DNA of 56,321 nucleotides from Phanerodontia chrysosporium (taxonomy: Eukaryota > Basidiomycota > Agaricomycetes > Polyporales > Phanerochaetaceae), in the NCBI GenBank assembly GCA_001910725.1, contig MJGA01000070.1, forward strand, positions 1 through 56,321. Reading direction: 5' to 3'. Every line of letters starts with the position of its first letter. The stretch's first letter is position 1. A model generated the notes under the pieces. The model was given only the letters and a program-made list of their open reading frames with translations. It was not told where the DNA came from and did no database searches. The position numbers and the translations under genes were made by a program. Positions 9,130 through 19,863 of the stretch are shown in pieces.

Positions 9130-9612
9130 TTCACAATCTCTGTTTGTTGTTACATAACTGAGGCACCCGTAACTTGAAACCTAGCATGTCGTAATATGAA
9201 GACTGTTGTGGCTTGCGTGTGATAAGTGGTTGTTACTGTGCCTGCTATGGGGAGCGATCAAAGTGCCTTCTGCACAATGAATGCCTCTCTCCGATCGCTG
9301 CTCGAGCAGCGATCGGGGCCCATGGGTATGCTGCCTCTCTCCAATGCCCTCAATTGTTGGTGGTTCCCCGACCGCTGCTCGAACAGTGATCGGGTGACCT
9401 TACCAACCTCATTATCTGTTGTCACCCGATCGCTGCTCGATCAGCAATCGGATGGCCACACTGGTTCTATTCGTTGTCACCTCTCATCAGTGTACGCTGT
9501 CCGATCGCTGCTCGAGCAGCCATCGGAGATTCAGTCGCTTTTCATGTGTTTGATCTCATTGTTGCAGCATACATAACTGACCCCGAGTTGTAGAGTTTCA
9601 CGACCAAACATG
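9130..9612. repeat. Four-palindrome module, copy 2a
   Basis: This copy of the module at 1028-1510 has palindromes at about 9291-9316, 9367-9394, 9425-9452 and 9500-9527. It sits between the two convergent genes. Confidence 0.9.
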
Positions 9613-9632
9613 CCAATAACGAGGGATACTAG

Positions 9633-10234
9633 TTACAAGTAGTGACATTTCTCGCGCTGCGCGAGCTCCTGATGCAATGTGAACTCAAAGTCGAAACTCT
9701 CGGACATAGTAAAATGGAAATCGCGCTGAAACGTCCTAAGCCAGTGCAGACCATGACTCCGCACGAGGTGATACATCGCAATGTTCCAGGGACTCGGTCC
9801 GAAATGCTCCCGACAATACGTCTGGATTCGATAGTAAGCCCGCTTTCACACTATGCATCAATGTCGTTCACGAACTCACCCCGGTGTCACGGATCGTCGT
9901 CCAGGCCTCGTCACCCCGCGACATGTCGTTGATATTCAGGTTCATCCTCAGGATCATTCCAGCAATCGCCCGCGCGCTGTGGAGTATGCGCACGAACCTG
10001 GCCTCGAAGTTGTCCCAATTTCGATCGCGGTACCACGGCCCAGACAAACCCTCGAACTTCCAATGCTCCTCAAACACGTATTGTCGGTTGCGCACCGGGC
10101 TCCCATCTCCGTTCTGCCAAACTCTTCATCAGTACCCTCTTCACCTCGGCGAAAACCTTACTTACGCCAGATGAGGTATGCTCCCCATCCTCGACCTCTT
10201 CGGGAACGGCACGCGAATCGGTAGTGCTGGACAT
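9633..10234 (-). CDS. Hypothetical paralogue, second copy, with an 18-residue in-frame deletion
   Basis: The coding sequence is the complement of exons 10166-10234, 9880-10113 and 9633-9821. Compared with 1531-2186, exon 2 lacks 54 bases, which removes 18 residues from the conserved FEGDFAEYARQ region without breaking the frame. The junction has a CT/CCT microhomology. One Arg-to-His change lies near the C-terminus. The loss takes out part of the best-conserved block, so this copy may be non-functional even though it is open. Confidence 0.6.
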
Positions 10235-10625
10235 TACGAGGGTGGATGGTGGTGGTGGTCTTTCAAGTCGCTCAGCACTGCCCTTGCGCGAGATCGCTAC
10301 TGATAAGAATTTGATCACATGTTGTATGCACCTGTTTGCAAATGGATTGACCAGCTGATGGCGGTGGAATGGACATTCCCGCCTTTGCATTTGTTTTTGT
10401 TTTTAAATATGTTTGTGGCAGACGTATGCAATTTCTGACATCCCAGATAGTATGATCTCTATTATGTGACCGACACAAACATCTGTAAAATTGGTCGTGG
10501 CACAAATGCCTTTTCGTCAACTCCTCTTTGAACCCTCTGAACCCCTAACCCATTCTGAACCCAACATCTACCCTGAACCGAGGGCAATTTATTCGAGGCA
10601 TAAACACTTCTGACATTTATTCACG

Positions 10626-11108
10626 ATCTCTGTTTGTGGTTACATGATTGAGGGACTGGTGACTTGAAAACCAGCATGTCATGATATGCAGACTGTTGTC
10701 GCTTGCGTATGACAATTTGTTGTCACTTTGCCTGCTATGGGGTGTGATCGAAGTGCCTTCTGTCCAATGAAGCCCTCACTCCGATCGCTCCTCGAGCAGC
10801 GATCGGGGCTCATGGGTATACTCGCTCCCTTTGCTGCCTTCGATTGTCGGTGCTTCCCGATCGCTGCTCGAACAGCAATCGGGTGGTCCTACCAATCTCA
10901 TCAGCTGTCGCCACCCGATCGCTGCTGGAGCAGTGATCGGACAGTAACACTGGTTTTACGCAGTGTTACCTGCCATGACTGGACCGTTTCCGATCGCTGC
11001 TCGAGCAGCCATCGGAGATTCAGTCATTTTTTATAAGTTTGATCTCATGCTTGCAGCATACATAACCGATCCCGATTCATGGATTTCCACGTTCCATAAT
11101 TTCACACA
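10626..11108. repeat. Four-palindrome module, copy 2b, upstream of the coiled-coil gene
   Basis: This copy of the module at 2578-3060 has about 5 percent differences from it. Its palindromes are at about 10781-10806, 10856-10883, 10914-10941 and 10989-11016. As in copy 1b, a gene starts shortly downstream (11229). Confidence 0.88.
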
Positions 11109-11228
11109 GGTTGAAATGTGTCGGGGATACCCCTCGTTATTTCGCAAAAATAAAAGTCAAAGCCTGGAGGGTGACCTAAGCCCTAAGGTACCAGTAAAAA
11201 ACCAGTATAATCCTCCTTCGCCCCCACC

Positions 11229-12162
11229 ATGTCGCCTTCAAACGAACTCAAGCCCACAGGTGGGAAATGTCTGAAATGCGCAATATAGGGTCACTAATAA
11301 CCTACTTCCACCAGCTGTCCGCGGCTTGGAGGCTTCGGCCGTCAATTTGTCGGAGAAGCAGCGCAGGCTGGCAGAGCTCCGCGCACAGCTGGAGCAGAAG
11401 CGGAAGGAGCTTCGCTTGGCCGAGGAGCGGAAGCGCGACTTGGCTGCACAGAAGATCGCGGCGGAGGAGGCAAAGGTCAAGGCGGAGGAGGCAAAGGTCA
11501 AGGCGGAGGAGGCAAAGGCCAAGGCGGAGGAGGCAAAGGCCAAGGCGGAGGAGGCAGCGAAAGCAAAGGCAGACGTGCAGGTGGAGTCGTCGAAGCCGAC
11601 GGCATGCGACACCTGCCGGAGGCACGGCATCAACTGCTCGTGGCGGTCTGGTCGTGCAAAGACCTGCACGGAGTGCGCTCTCCACAAGCGTCTCTGCACC
11701 GTGAACAGGGTTGCCGTGAGCGGAATGCGCCCGCGGATTGCGAAGCCGGCAGACGCGAAGGGCAAAGCTGCCATGCCGCCGAAGACAAGTTCCGTCATCG
11801 ACTCCGATGACGAGCCACAGTTGGAGGCTCCGCAAGTGAGCATGGACCTCAACACCGAAGCAGGCCTCGAGACTGGTGTCATCGTTCTCGAAGTGGCCAT
11901 CGAGCGCATGACCGACACGATCAGAGCCCTCGGCAAGTTGATCGCCGGCGAGATCAGTCAATTCCGCGATGTGCAAACCGCGATCGGGGAGAAGTTTGAC
12001 CGACTCGCAGATGCGTTCGAGAACTTCGACGCCCACAGGCCAGCAGTCAACCCGAACCCCGCGAAAGGAAAGAAGGCCATGGGTTCACTGGCGACTGGGT
12101 CCAACGAAAACACCGCGGGTAGCGAGGAAAGGCGGGCGAAAAAGCGGCAGAGAAAGGAGTAG
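11229..12162 (+). CDS. Coiled-coil protein with a Cys-rich cluster, basic C-terminus
   Basis: The exons are 11229-11259 and 11315-12162, with a 55-nt intron (GTGGGA to CCAG, CTAAT branch-like site). The product is about 292 residues. Residues ~20-90 are a strongly charged coiled coil with near-perfect AEEAKVKAEEAKA repeats. A CDTCRRHGINC...CTECALHKRLC cluster follows at about 105-140, reminiscent of small Cys-rich modules in many Agaricomycete repeat-associated proteins. It is not a standard Zn2Cys6 domain. The C-terminus is a KRQRKE nuclear-type tail. The gene starts 16 bases after the end of the duplicated flank that elsewhere precedes the retroelement ORF1, so it may be another ORF driven by the same leader. 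Its function is unknown. Confidence 0.7.
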
Positions 12163-12943
12163 TCGGAGATGCGGCGCGCGCCTTCCTTCGTGATCGTTTT
12201 TTTGTTTGTTTTTTTTTTGTTTTTTCAATACATCACCCGTTTCGCATGCTCTCGCAGAGGCTCAAGTGGACAGAAATAGTGTGCAAGAATCAAATACAGT
12301 GCAGGTCTAGTGGTTGAGTCTGGGCCCGCGCAGACTCGACGAGCAGTGTTGCTCGTAGGTATACATGTACAAGAGGTGAACCGACATCGATCTTGAATGT
12401 ATAAGAGTGTGAGAGGCTATTCCGAGTTCCATTTCATTAATGTTCAGAGATGTATCAGTAATGGTAGAACTGGCTTAGTAACTGCTACGTCGTGGAGCTG
12501 GACACAGTTCGGTTATCAGGTCTAACTATGGACACTCAGAGCTGGGATACGTGCTTGCAGACATTATTGTATTCTAGTTTTACGACATGCCTTCAAAACG
12601 CGAACAAGTAAATATGAAGTCTCAGAGAGGGTTCGATCTTCTGCTTCCACGGCTTTCTGGAATAATGGTGCTAAAAGGTCCGACAGTCCGATGCGTCAAG
12701 TAAAGTCCGATGCGTCCGAGCAAATATTCAGCCAAGTCCGTCTTCCCCTCCTCCTCGCTGACTGCTCGTTGAATGGTTCATCGTCCTTATGCAACTTTGA
12801 CCAGGGAGCACAGGGAACCGTCACTTGGGAGGGGATGTGGTTGGGTAACGGATGGTTTTAGGAGTTGAAAAGAATGGGAAGAAGTGACCAAGAAGGGTGC
12901 AGCGTTGCAACTTTGAATTTGGGGTAGGAGGTGAACGGGGAAC
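12163..12943. other. Spacer without recognised gene
   Basis: The spacer begins with T-rich runs near 12197-12225, a plausible transcript end for the gene at 11229-12162. After that I see no coding region, RNA gene or clear repeat. Confidence 0.5.
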
Positions 12944-13540
12944 TCAATGACTGTCGGCGAACGTTACCGAAGGTTGGACACGGGGAGGTGGTGGTATGAG
13001 CGGCAGAGGTCCAAGGCCAGATGGATTTTCGATGTACTCCCAGTACATGTGGTGTTCTTCCTGGTAGCGGGCCGCGAGATCTGGAAGGAGTGTAACGTAG
13101 CAGCGCCGAATGGTGAGGTAGAACCCGATGGTCTTCTCGAGCACATTGGCGAAAACGGTGAAGGTGACATGACGACGCCACAGCGCGTGGACTTGGATGA
13201 TCTGGCCAACACCCAAGCGGTAGTTCTCATTGTAGGTATCCCCCGAACCGTGCCAGAGGGAGATGAAGTCGCCGACCTTGAGCAATCCGTCATCGGGGTC
13301 GCAAAGAGATGCGAAGTGATTCTCTTGCTGCTCTGGGCAGTGAGCGATGCGGAGACGGCGGAAACCAGTTCCGCGACGGAACTTGACATCTTCTGACTTT
13401 TCGCGCCATTGGACGGGAGTGTGTCGGATGCGTGTAAGGACAGCTGCATGTTCTCTGGCATTGGCACTGGTGATACCTTCGCTTACAGACGGCCACCAGT
13501 CGATGGTCATGTCTGGGAGGCTATCGGCAGGATGTGTCAT
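12944..13540 (-). CDS. Hypothetical protein, ~198 aa
   Basis: A single uninterrupted frame gives 198 residues from the ATG at 13540. An upstream in-frame start at 13684 would add 48 residues with poor coding character, so it is not preferred. The middle contains LLKVGDFISLWHGSG and YRLGVGQIIQVH, which look like beta-strand-rich sequence of a small barrel such as an SH3-like or BAH-like fold, but I cannot assign a family. The C-terminus is Pro-rich. No signal peptide or membrane segment is visible. It lies between repeats and may itself belong to a repeat family. Confidence 0.5.
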   Translation of the reverse strand: MTHPADSLPDMTIDWWPSVSEGITSANAREHAAVLTRIRHTPVQWREKSEDVKFRRGTGFRRLRIAHCPEQQENHFASLCDPDDGLLKVGDFISLWHGSGDTYNENYRLGVGQIIQVHALWRRHVTFTVFANVLEKTIGFYLTIRRCYVTLLPDLAARYQEEHHMYWEYIENPSGLGPLPLIPPPPRVQPSVTFADSH

Positions 13541-14128
13541 GATTTGGGTTGTGATTAACAAGGAGTGACAAGTGGAGCGCAGCTTTCCGATAAAAAAATG
13601 GAGGCAATGGGCAGTGTTCACGAAGGGTAGTGGAAAGATATATGAAAGGCAGATGGAGCCCATCAAGGGTCGCATTGATGACATGGCATCACGACCCTAA
13701 GCGACGCGGAGGTGACCTACGCTAAACAAACTACGTACCAGGAAAGGCAAAGCCTAATGGCACGATTCCACTAGTGGGCGGAGTCTGAACTTTGCTAGAA
13801 ATAACACGTGTGCACTGATTTCTATGGGTCTAGCGGTGACATAAACAGCTGTGTTCTAAGCTTGAGAGCGTTTCAACAGGCGTAAAGCTGTACATGGCAA
13901 AATCGGGGAACTTGGCAGCAGAATGGGCAGTATTCCAGTCTACCCTGCCCTTGTGACATTGCCATGATGGCAATGAAATTAAATTGGAACAGAATCTGCC
14001 ATAAATATCATTGATTGGCTGGGGATTAACAGTAGAGTGATGAAGGTAGTCGATGAGCGGCCGCACCGCGAGAGTGGTCGCCACTGGCGTCCACCCGCAC
14101 GGCAGCCCACTTCAGCGCCTCTGCTCAG
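13541..14128. other. Spacer upstream of the hypothetical gene, with one GTCGCC palindrome
   Basis: No gene is seen. A degenerate palindrome of the GGTCGCCASTGGCGACC family lies at 14076-14092, about 40 bases from the retrotransposon insertion point. Confidence 0.5.
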
Positions 14129-14133
14129 CCAGC
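14129..14133. repeat. Target site duplication, left copy
   Basis: CCAGC directly precedes the left LTR and is repeated at 21824-21828 after the right LTR. A 5-bp duplication is usual for Ty3/gypsy integrases. Confidence 0.9.
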
Positions 14134-14823
14134 TGTCGCGGAGCAGGGGCTCAACGCTTCACGAGGGAGCACAAGTGGGGAGGTCGACGAGATGGCGCGG
14201 CGGAGCGAATCACGCAGCGACGAACGGTTTGTTCAACTGTCCGTATTGACCAAGTTAATATTGAAACAGTAACTAATACATACGACGGCTTACCTGTCCG
14301 TATTGACCAAGAGGTCGAGATGACGGACAGGAGCGAGGAGTGCTACCCTTATATACTACAGAGTGTTTAGGGCAGGCTGTACGATTACCTAAGCTGATGG
14401 GCAGTGCTCAGTATAGCCAGCGAGGCTGCGACGCGGGCTGCGCGGCGAGGCTGTGCGGGGCTATGTCACGAGGCTGTGTCAGCTGGCAGTGTTCGGGGCT
14501 GTGTCGGGCCGAGGCTGTGTCATCAGGCTGATCAGCTCGGCGTGTCTCGGCGAGGGGAGTCATCAGGAATGACAGTGCCTCCTCGGCGATCCGGGGAACC
14601 GGTTGCAGGGCAGACCGGTGATCCGGGCAGTGTCTGAGCGCGCAGCGGGATGCGCTGGCGTCTAGGGGTGATGCGCCATCAGGGCGCTGGCGCTGAGTGG
14701 CCAGGCGCTGAGTGTGGGCGGCTAGGACTCCAGACGGCGCGAGGGCTGCTCGCCCGTTGGATTAATAGAGGAAAATAGCCAAAAATCGGCGAAAAATAGG
14801 GCAGCACCGTCACATCCGTGACA
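14134..14823 (-). repeat. 3' LTR of the chromovirus
   Basis: This is a 690-bp LTR, identical to 21134-21823 except for one base. A TATATAAGG box on the minus strand lies at 14347-14356. A 19-base direct repeat containing TGTCCGTATTGACCAAG occurs twice, 57 bases apart. Confidence 0.95.
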
Positions 14824-14826
14824 TTA

Positions 14827-14836
14827 CCCCCCTCCT
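14827..14836 (-). promoter_or_regulatory. Polypurine tract
   Basis: On the minus strand AGGAGGGGGG lies three bases before the 3' LTR, the usual place and composition of the plus-strand primer of LTR elements. Confidence 0.8.
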
Positions 14837-14861
14837 AAAACCGAGCGTCCTCGCGAGGTTG

Positions 14862-17800
14862 TCAGATGTGGCGCCCCTCCTCCCAATCGAGATCGGCTTT
14901 AGCGCGATCAGAGGCAGGAAGGAGGGAGACGTCGACTTCGGTGACGAACGGACGAAAAGAGGCGGCAAGGGCTTCGAAGGCGGTGGCAGCGAGCTTGCGG
15001 GGCGCTTCCGGATTTTCGCGATGGAATTTGTTGACCAGGGCCTTGGCGTGCTTGAGGTTGTCTGCCTTTTCCCACGTGTCGCCGGCTTGGCCGTAGCCTT
15101 TCCAGCGGACCTTGTACTGCAGTTGGCGGCGGTATATGCGGCTGTCGAGGACCTTCTCGACGACGTATTCTTCTTCGCCGGCAACCTTGACAGGTTTGGG
15201 AGGCAGAGGCTTCTCGACGCCCTGATCGTGCCACGGGCTGAGGCGGTTGACATGGAAAACTGGATGGATTTTCAGCCAGCTCGGGAGCTCGAGCCGATAG
15301 TCTAGATCGCCGATCTTTTCCAGAACTTTAAACGGACCCAGCTGGCGGGGGCCGAGCTTGGGCGAGGGCTGATCGATGCTGAGGTCCTTCGTGCTGAGCC
15401 AAACCTGATCGCCGACTTTGAAGGAGTGGGCGCGTTTCTTCGCGGCCTCGTACTCTTCTTTCATGCGGGCTTTGGTTAGGCGCAGGGCAGCTTCGGCCTC
15501 TTTGCGAACGTGAGCCATGCGGTCTAGGCGCTCGTCGAGGGCGGGAACATTGGTGTGTTTGCCGGCCGGGATCGTGAAGTCCGGTGTGTATCCGTAAACA
15601 ATCTCGAAGGGCGTGCGCTCGGTAGCACTGGACACGTGCGAGTTCAGGGTAAACTCGGCCATTGGGAGCCAATCGACCCAGTTGTCTTGGCGCTGGGAGA
15701 CGAAGAGACGCAGGAATTTCTCGACTTCCTGGTTCTTGCGCTCGACCTTGCCGTTGCCTTCTGGGTGATATGCCGTGGTAAGACCAGTAGCGATGCCGAG
15801 GCGCTTGTACAGCGCTCGCATATACTGGGCTGCAAACTGGGGTCCGCGATCGGAGAAGATCTTGCGTGGGAGGCCGTGGAGGCGGAAGATGTCCGTGTAG
15901 TGGACGTCGCCCATGCCGGCAGCGGTGATCGTCGAGTCGACCGGCACAAGGTGGCACTGATCCGAATAGTGGTCCACGTAGACCGCGATGGAGTCCTTCT
16001 TGGTCTTGGCATCGCGTGGGAGTTGCGTGATGAGATCCACACCGACGTGTTCCCAAGGCCCTGAAGGGACGTCGTGGGGCTGTAGGGTGGCCTTCGGATG
16101 CGGGGCGGACTTGTACCGTTGGCATTGGTCGCAGCCGAGCACGTAGCGGCTAACGTCGGCGGAGATGCGCGGCCACCAATAGTACCGAGAGACCAACTCG
16201 AGGGTGGTGTGCTTCCCAGGGTGTCCGGCAGTCGGCGCGTCGTGGCAAGACTTGATGACGTCGTTGCGCAGCGCGGCACTGTTCGGCACGTAGACTTTCC
16301 CATGGTAGTACAGAAGGCCATTGTCTTCTTCCCATTCGAGAACGCCGTTGCGCAGCTTGCGGGGCCCCTTGGTCCGGAGAACCTGCAGAGCGTCTGCGAC
16401 TTCCTTTTCCTTTTCGGAGCAGTCGCGAATGCGCTTCTCGAGGGGGAGGGGTTTGCGAGAGCTACCGTGGCGGCTATCTTAAACAGCTCTGGCTTCAATA
16501 CTATCTGCGAGCGGTTGTCCTCTTCGTCAGAGACATGCAGCGAGGAAGGCCGGGAGAGCGGGTCGGCGAGGAGATGCGTCTTGCCGGGGCGATGGATGAT
16601 GCGGAAATCGTACTCGGCGAGGTAGGAGGCCCAGCGGGCTTGTCGCCGCGTGAGATTCTGCGCAGTCTTCCAGTACTGAAGATTCTGGTGATCGGTCCAG
16701 ATCTCAAAAGGCTCCGGGAGACCTTCGAGGAACTGGCGCCAGTCCTTGAGAGCTTCGATGATTGCAAGCATCTCGCGGTCCCAGATCTCGTAGTTCCGCT
16801 CGGCGGGGCTCATGGTCTGCGAGCGATACGCGATTGGATGCCAGAGGCCGTCTTTGGGGTTGCGTTGGGCTATGACTCCTCCGGTGGCGTAGCCAGAAGC
16901 ATCGGTCTCGACGCGAGTTGGCCGATCAATGCTCCACATGGCGAGCACGGGCTGAGTCGTGAAAGCGCGCTTGAGCGTCTCGAAGGCTTCCGCCTGTGCG
17001 GGACCCCAATTAAACGGAGTATCCTTCTTCGTCAGATCGTGCAGCGGGCGGCAGATCTTTGAGAAGTCCTTGATGAAACGGCGATAGAAGTTGGCGAACC
17101 CGACAAAGCCTCGTACATCCTTGAGGTTCTTCGGGGTCGGCCACTCGGCTACTGCCTTAACCTTGCCGGGGTCCATGCCGACCTGTCCTTCGCTGATGAG
17201 GAGCCCAAGGTACTCGATCTCTGAGCGCTCGAACTCGCACTTCTCGGGCCGAAGATACAGATCGTACTTGGCGAGGCGTGTCAGGACCTCGTGAACAATC
17301 TTCCGATGCGAAGCGAGATCGTTCGACCAGATGAGGATGTCGTCGAGGTAAACTGCGACCTTGCTCTCAGCGATGAGGTCGGCGAAGATATGATTCATGA
17401 GGGCCTGGAACGTGGCGGGGCTGTTGCACAGACCGAAGTACATGACTCGGGGCTCGAAGAGACCGCGGTTAGTGACGAAGGCGGCTTTCCATTCGTCACC
17501 TTCCTTAATCCGGACGTTGTTGTAGCCCCAACGGACGTCGAACTTGGTGAAGATCTTAGCGCCCTGGAGCTTCCCGATGATGTCGGAGGCGAGGGGAAGG
17601 GGGTAGCGATTCTTCACAGTGATGTCGTTGAGCTTGCGGTAATCCTGGATGAACCGGAGCTTGCCGTCCTTTTTCTTGATAAAGAAGACAGGGGAAGCGA
17701 TCGGAGACTTGCTGGGGACGATGTAGCCCTTGGCGAGTGCGTCGTCGATGAACCGCTGTAGTTCCTCATTCTCGATTGGGGACATGGGGTAGACCTTCGA

Positions 17801-18612
17801 TTTGATCGATGCCGGGGCGTCCGGGACGAGATCTATCGCGTGGTCCCAGGGCTGATGCTTCGGAAGACGGTGTGATTCCTCTTCAGAGAACACCTTCTTG
17901 TGTCGGTGGTACTCTTTGGGAACCAGCTCTTCGAACGTCTTGGCGTACTTCTCGCGATTGGCTTCGACAGCGATCGCTTGCGAGTAAGTGTAGCCGGCGA
18001 GAATCCAGACTTCGTCCTTGGCGTCCTCAACAATGCCTGCTCGAAGCCATTCACGGCGTTCGGAGCGGTTGGCGTCAATCTGATGGATACCGAAAACCGG
18101 GGTGTCCTCAGCTCCGCCGCGGAGCTGAAACTGGACATCTCCCGTTTCCCAGTCGATGTTCGGATTCCATTTCTTGAGCCACGGAAGTCCGAGGATGACG
18201 TCCTCCGGACCGATGTTCGTGACAAGAAACTCTTCCTTAAACGTATAGGAACCCACAGTGAGCTGGAGTCTGGCACGGCGTGTGATAGATCCTGCTTCAT
18301 TCTTAGTTCCGTCGATGTTGTATAGTGTGATTTCCTTCTTGAGTGGTACCGTGAGGATCTTGTGTTGTTTACAGAAATCCTCGTGGATGAATAGCGAAGT
18401 CGCACCGGAGTCAATCATTGCAGGCGTGCGAATAGTTTTATTGAGTCCGGTGAGCTTTACAGGTACACGATAGTGATTGGAAAAAGGATCTAACACTGAT
18501 ATTGTACACGAGCGGATGGTATCTGAAAGGTCCTGTGGTTCTAACGACGGTGCCGGAGTTGAATCCGGGCTTGATGAAACGGGGACCGACGATGCGGCGT
18601 CACTCCGGCCCC
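14862..18612 (-). CDS. pol: Chromovirus Pol: protease, RT, RNase H, integrase, chromodomain (one frameshift)
   Basis: The pol frame is open from the gag stop and is entered by -1 frameshifting. The protease has the DSGA active site near 18410. RT carries FTKFDV and the VYLDDIL catalytic motif. RNase H shows VETDASGYATGG. The frame breaks near 16442-16446, at a run of five G (plus strand), where one base appears to be missing. After that the second frame (to 14862) continues without loss. The integrase has an H-H-C-C zinc finger (HPGKH...CDQC), then D, D and E in VDLITQL, SDRGPQ and NGKVER. The C-terminal ~55 residues before the tail form a chromodomain (EEYVVEKVL, VRWKGYG, TWEKADNL). The single missing base is either an assembly error or the only visible lesion. 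Confidence 0.93.
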
Positions 18613-18625
18613 TTAAGCAAAACCC
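18581..18625 (-). promoter_or_regulatory. -1 ribosomal frameshift signal at the gag-pol junction
   Basis: The heptamer GGGTTTT (18625 down to 18619) fits X XXY YYZ with zero-frame codons GGT TTT, two codons before the gag stop (18613-18615). The pol frame is the -1 frame and stays open from the slip site. Six bases after the heptamer a stem can form between 18606-18612 (GGGGCCG) and 18581-18588 (CGGTCCCC, one bulge) around a loop of about 17 nt. The spacing suits a frameshift stimulator. Confidence 0.75.
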
Positions 18626-19863
18626 CCGAGCTGCTTTTGTATCAGGGCCAGCTGATCACGGAGGGCGGCGAGCGCGGCGGCTTGGTCGTCAGACGAGCTG
18701 CCAGAAGACGAGGAGGCCGGAGACGAGGAGTCCTGTGACGAGGTATCCGAAGACGAAGCGCGGACGGCGGCAGTAGCGGGGGCGGTTCTCGGCTTGCCCT
18801 CGAGGCGGGCACGACAGACGCGGGACCAGTGTCCCTTCTTGCCGCAGTGGTTGCAAACCGAGTCGCGGTGCACGGGGTCCGTGGACTTGTGGGATTTCGA
18901 GCCGCAGACCTTGCAGCGATCCTTCATGACGGCGTCGAACTGGCGCTTGAGATCCGTGCCAGTGAGACCCTTAAACAGCTCGTCAATGTTCGCGGCGTCG
19001 ATGTCCATCGCGTTCGGGTCGCGGAAGGCACGCGCCGACGAGCTAGCCGGAGACGAGGACGTCTTGCCCTGCTGCGCCAGGAGGTCCTGCGAAAGCTTAT
19101 CCTTCGACCGATCGACGGCAAAGCCAGCGTTCTTGAGCTCGTCGTACGTCTCGGGGCCTTTGCCGGTGCTGGGGTTGACCATGTACGAAATCCGTTCGAG
19201 GTAGTCCTTGTTGAACTTCGTCCGCAGCCGGGCCGCCAGGTCTTCCGGAGTGAGCTTCGTGCGTCCGGCGAGGGCTTGGAACTCCGCAAAGAACTCCGCG
19301 AACCGACGGTTGCCTTGTGTGCACGCCTGTAGCTTGCTGAGAGCCTCGGCCTTCTCGTCCATAGGCTCGAACCGGTTTTTAAAAGCTTCCCAGAACGTGG
19401 CGCGAGAGCCGTCGAATATCTGTGTGCCGTCTGCCGCTTGCTCGATGTACTGTCGTGCCCATTCCGCCGCTTCATCCTGCATGAAGGAGAGAGCGCCGAC
19501 GATCCACTTCTGGCCGTCTACCAAGATCTTGCCGGTGTTTGCGTCCCGCTCGAGGTTACCGTTGACGTCGCGCTTGCCGAATTTCTCCGGCTGTCCGTCG
19601 GCGTAGATGCGATAGGCGGCGCGGAAGAGTCGGGCCGTGTCTGAACCCTTTCCTTTGAACGGCATGGGCTTCTCGACGAAGGGGAGCTCCTTGTTGGCAT
19701 TGACCGTTGCGTTGACCGTTGTCCGATTGGCGCCAATAGTCTGGGCCAGAGTGTTAACCGTATTCGTAAGCTGCGTCATCGCCTGGGCCATTTGCAGGAG
19801 GGCAGCGGAGATGGGGTCGGGGGGAGCCGGGCCGGGAGGCGCTCCACCGGGAGTGCTCGACAT
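18613..19863 (-). CDS. gag: Chromovirus Gag with CCHC zinc knuckle
   Basis: The protein is 416 residues from the ATG at 19863. The N-terminus is Pro/Ala-rich, followed by a short helix near residues 20-45. The capsid-like middle holds WARQYIEQA and FWEAFKNRF segments typical of Ty3-type Gag. A CX2CX4HX4C knuckle (CNHCGKKGHWSRVC) lies near residue 338, after another Cys pair (CKVC). The C-terminus is Ser-rich. The stop is preceded by a frameshift heptamer that lets some ribosomes make Gag-Pol. Confidence 0.95.
   Translation of the reverse strand: MSSTPGGAPPGPAPPDPISAALLQMAQAMTQLTNTVNTLAQTIGANRTTVNATVNANKELPFVEKPMPFKGKGSDTARLFRAAYRIYADGQPEKFGKRDVNGNLERDANTGKILVDGQKWIVGALSFMQDEAAEWARQYIEQAADGTQIFDGSRATFWEAFKNRFEPMDEKAEALSKLQACTQGNRRFAEFFAEFQALAGRTKLTPEDLAARLRTKFNKDYLERISYMVNPSTGKGPETYDELKNAGFAVDRSKDKLSQDLLAQQGKTSSSPASSSARAFRDPNAMDIDAANIDELFKGLTGTDLKRQFDAVMKDRCKVCGSKSHKSTDPVHRDSVCNHCGKKGHWSRVCRARLEGKPRTAPATAAVRASSSDTSSQDSSSPASSSSGSSSDDQAAALAALRDQLALIQKQLGGFA

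Larger units (their letters stand above)
7878..10617. mobile_element. Foldback unit with long terminal inverted repeats and two convergent genes
   Basis: The outer ~450-550 bp are inverted copies (about 7878-8430 against 10065-10617). The outermost ~100 bases of the two arms appear identical. Identity fades toward the middle, where the two arms become two diverged genes and a four-palindrome module. The same unit, without its first ~225 bases, starts the window (1-2569). No transposase is recognised, so mobility is inferred only from duplication and terminal inverted repeats. It could be a non-autonomous element or a segment of a larger subtelomeric repeat. Confidence 0.7.
8103..11212. repeat. 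Direct repeat copy 2 (right flank of Penelope-like element)
   Basis: This matches 1-3164, lacking 54 bases near 10004. Similarity ends at 11212, 16 bases before the start codon of the coiled-coil gene. Copy 2 has a left arm in the window and copy 1 does not, so the real duplicated unit is at least 3335 bp (7878-11212). Confidence 0.95.

Noticed and set aside
18496..18612. Pol as a separate gene starting near 18496
   Set aside because: The frame is already open from the slip site at the gag end and has no convincing ATG there, so frameshifting fits better.
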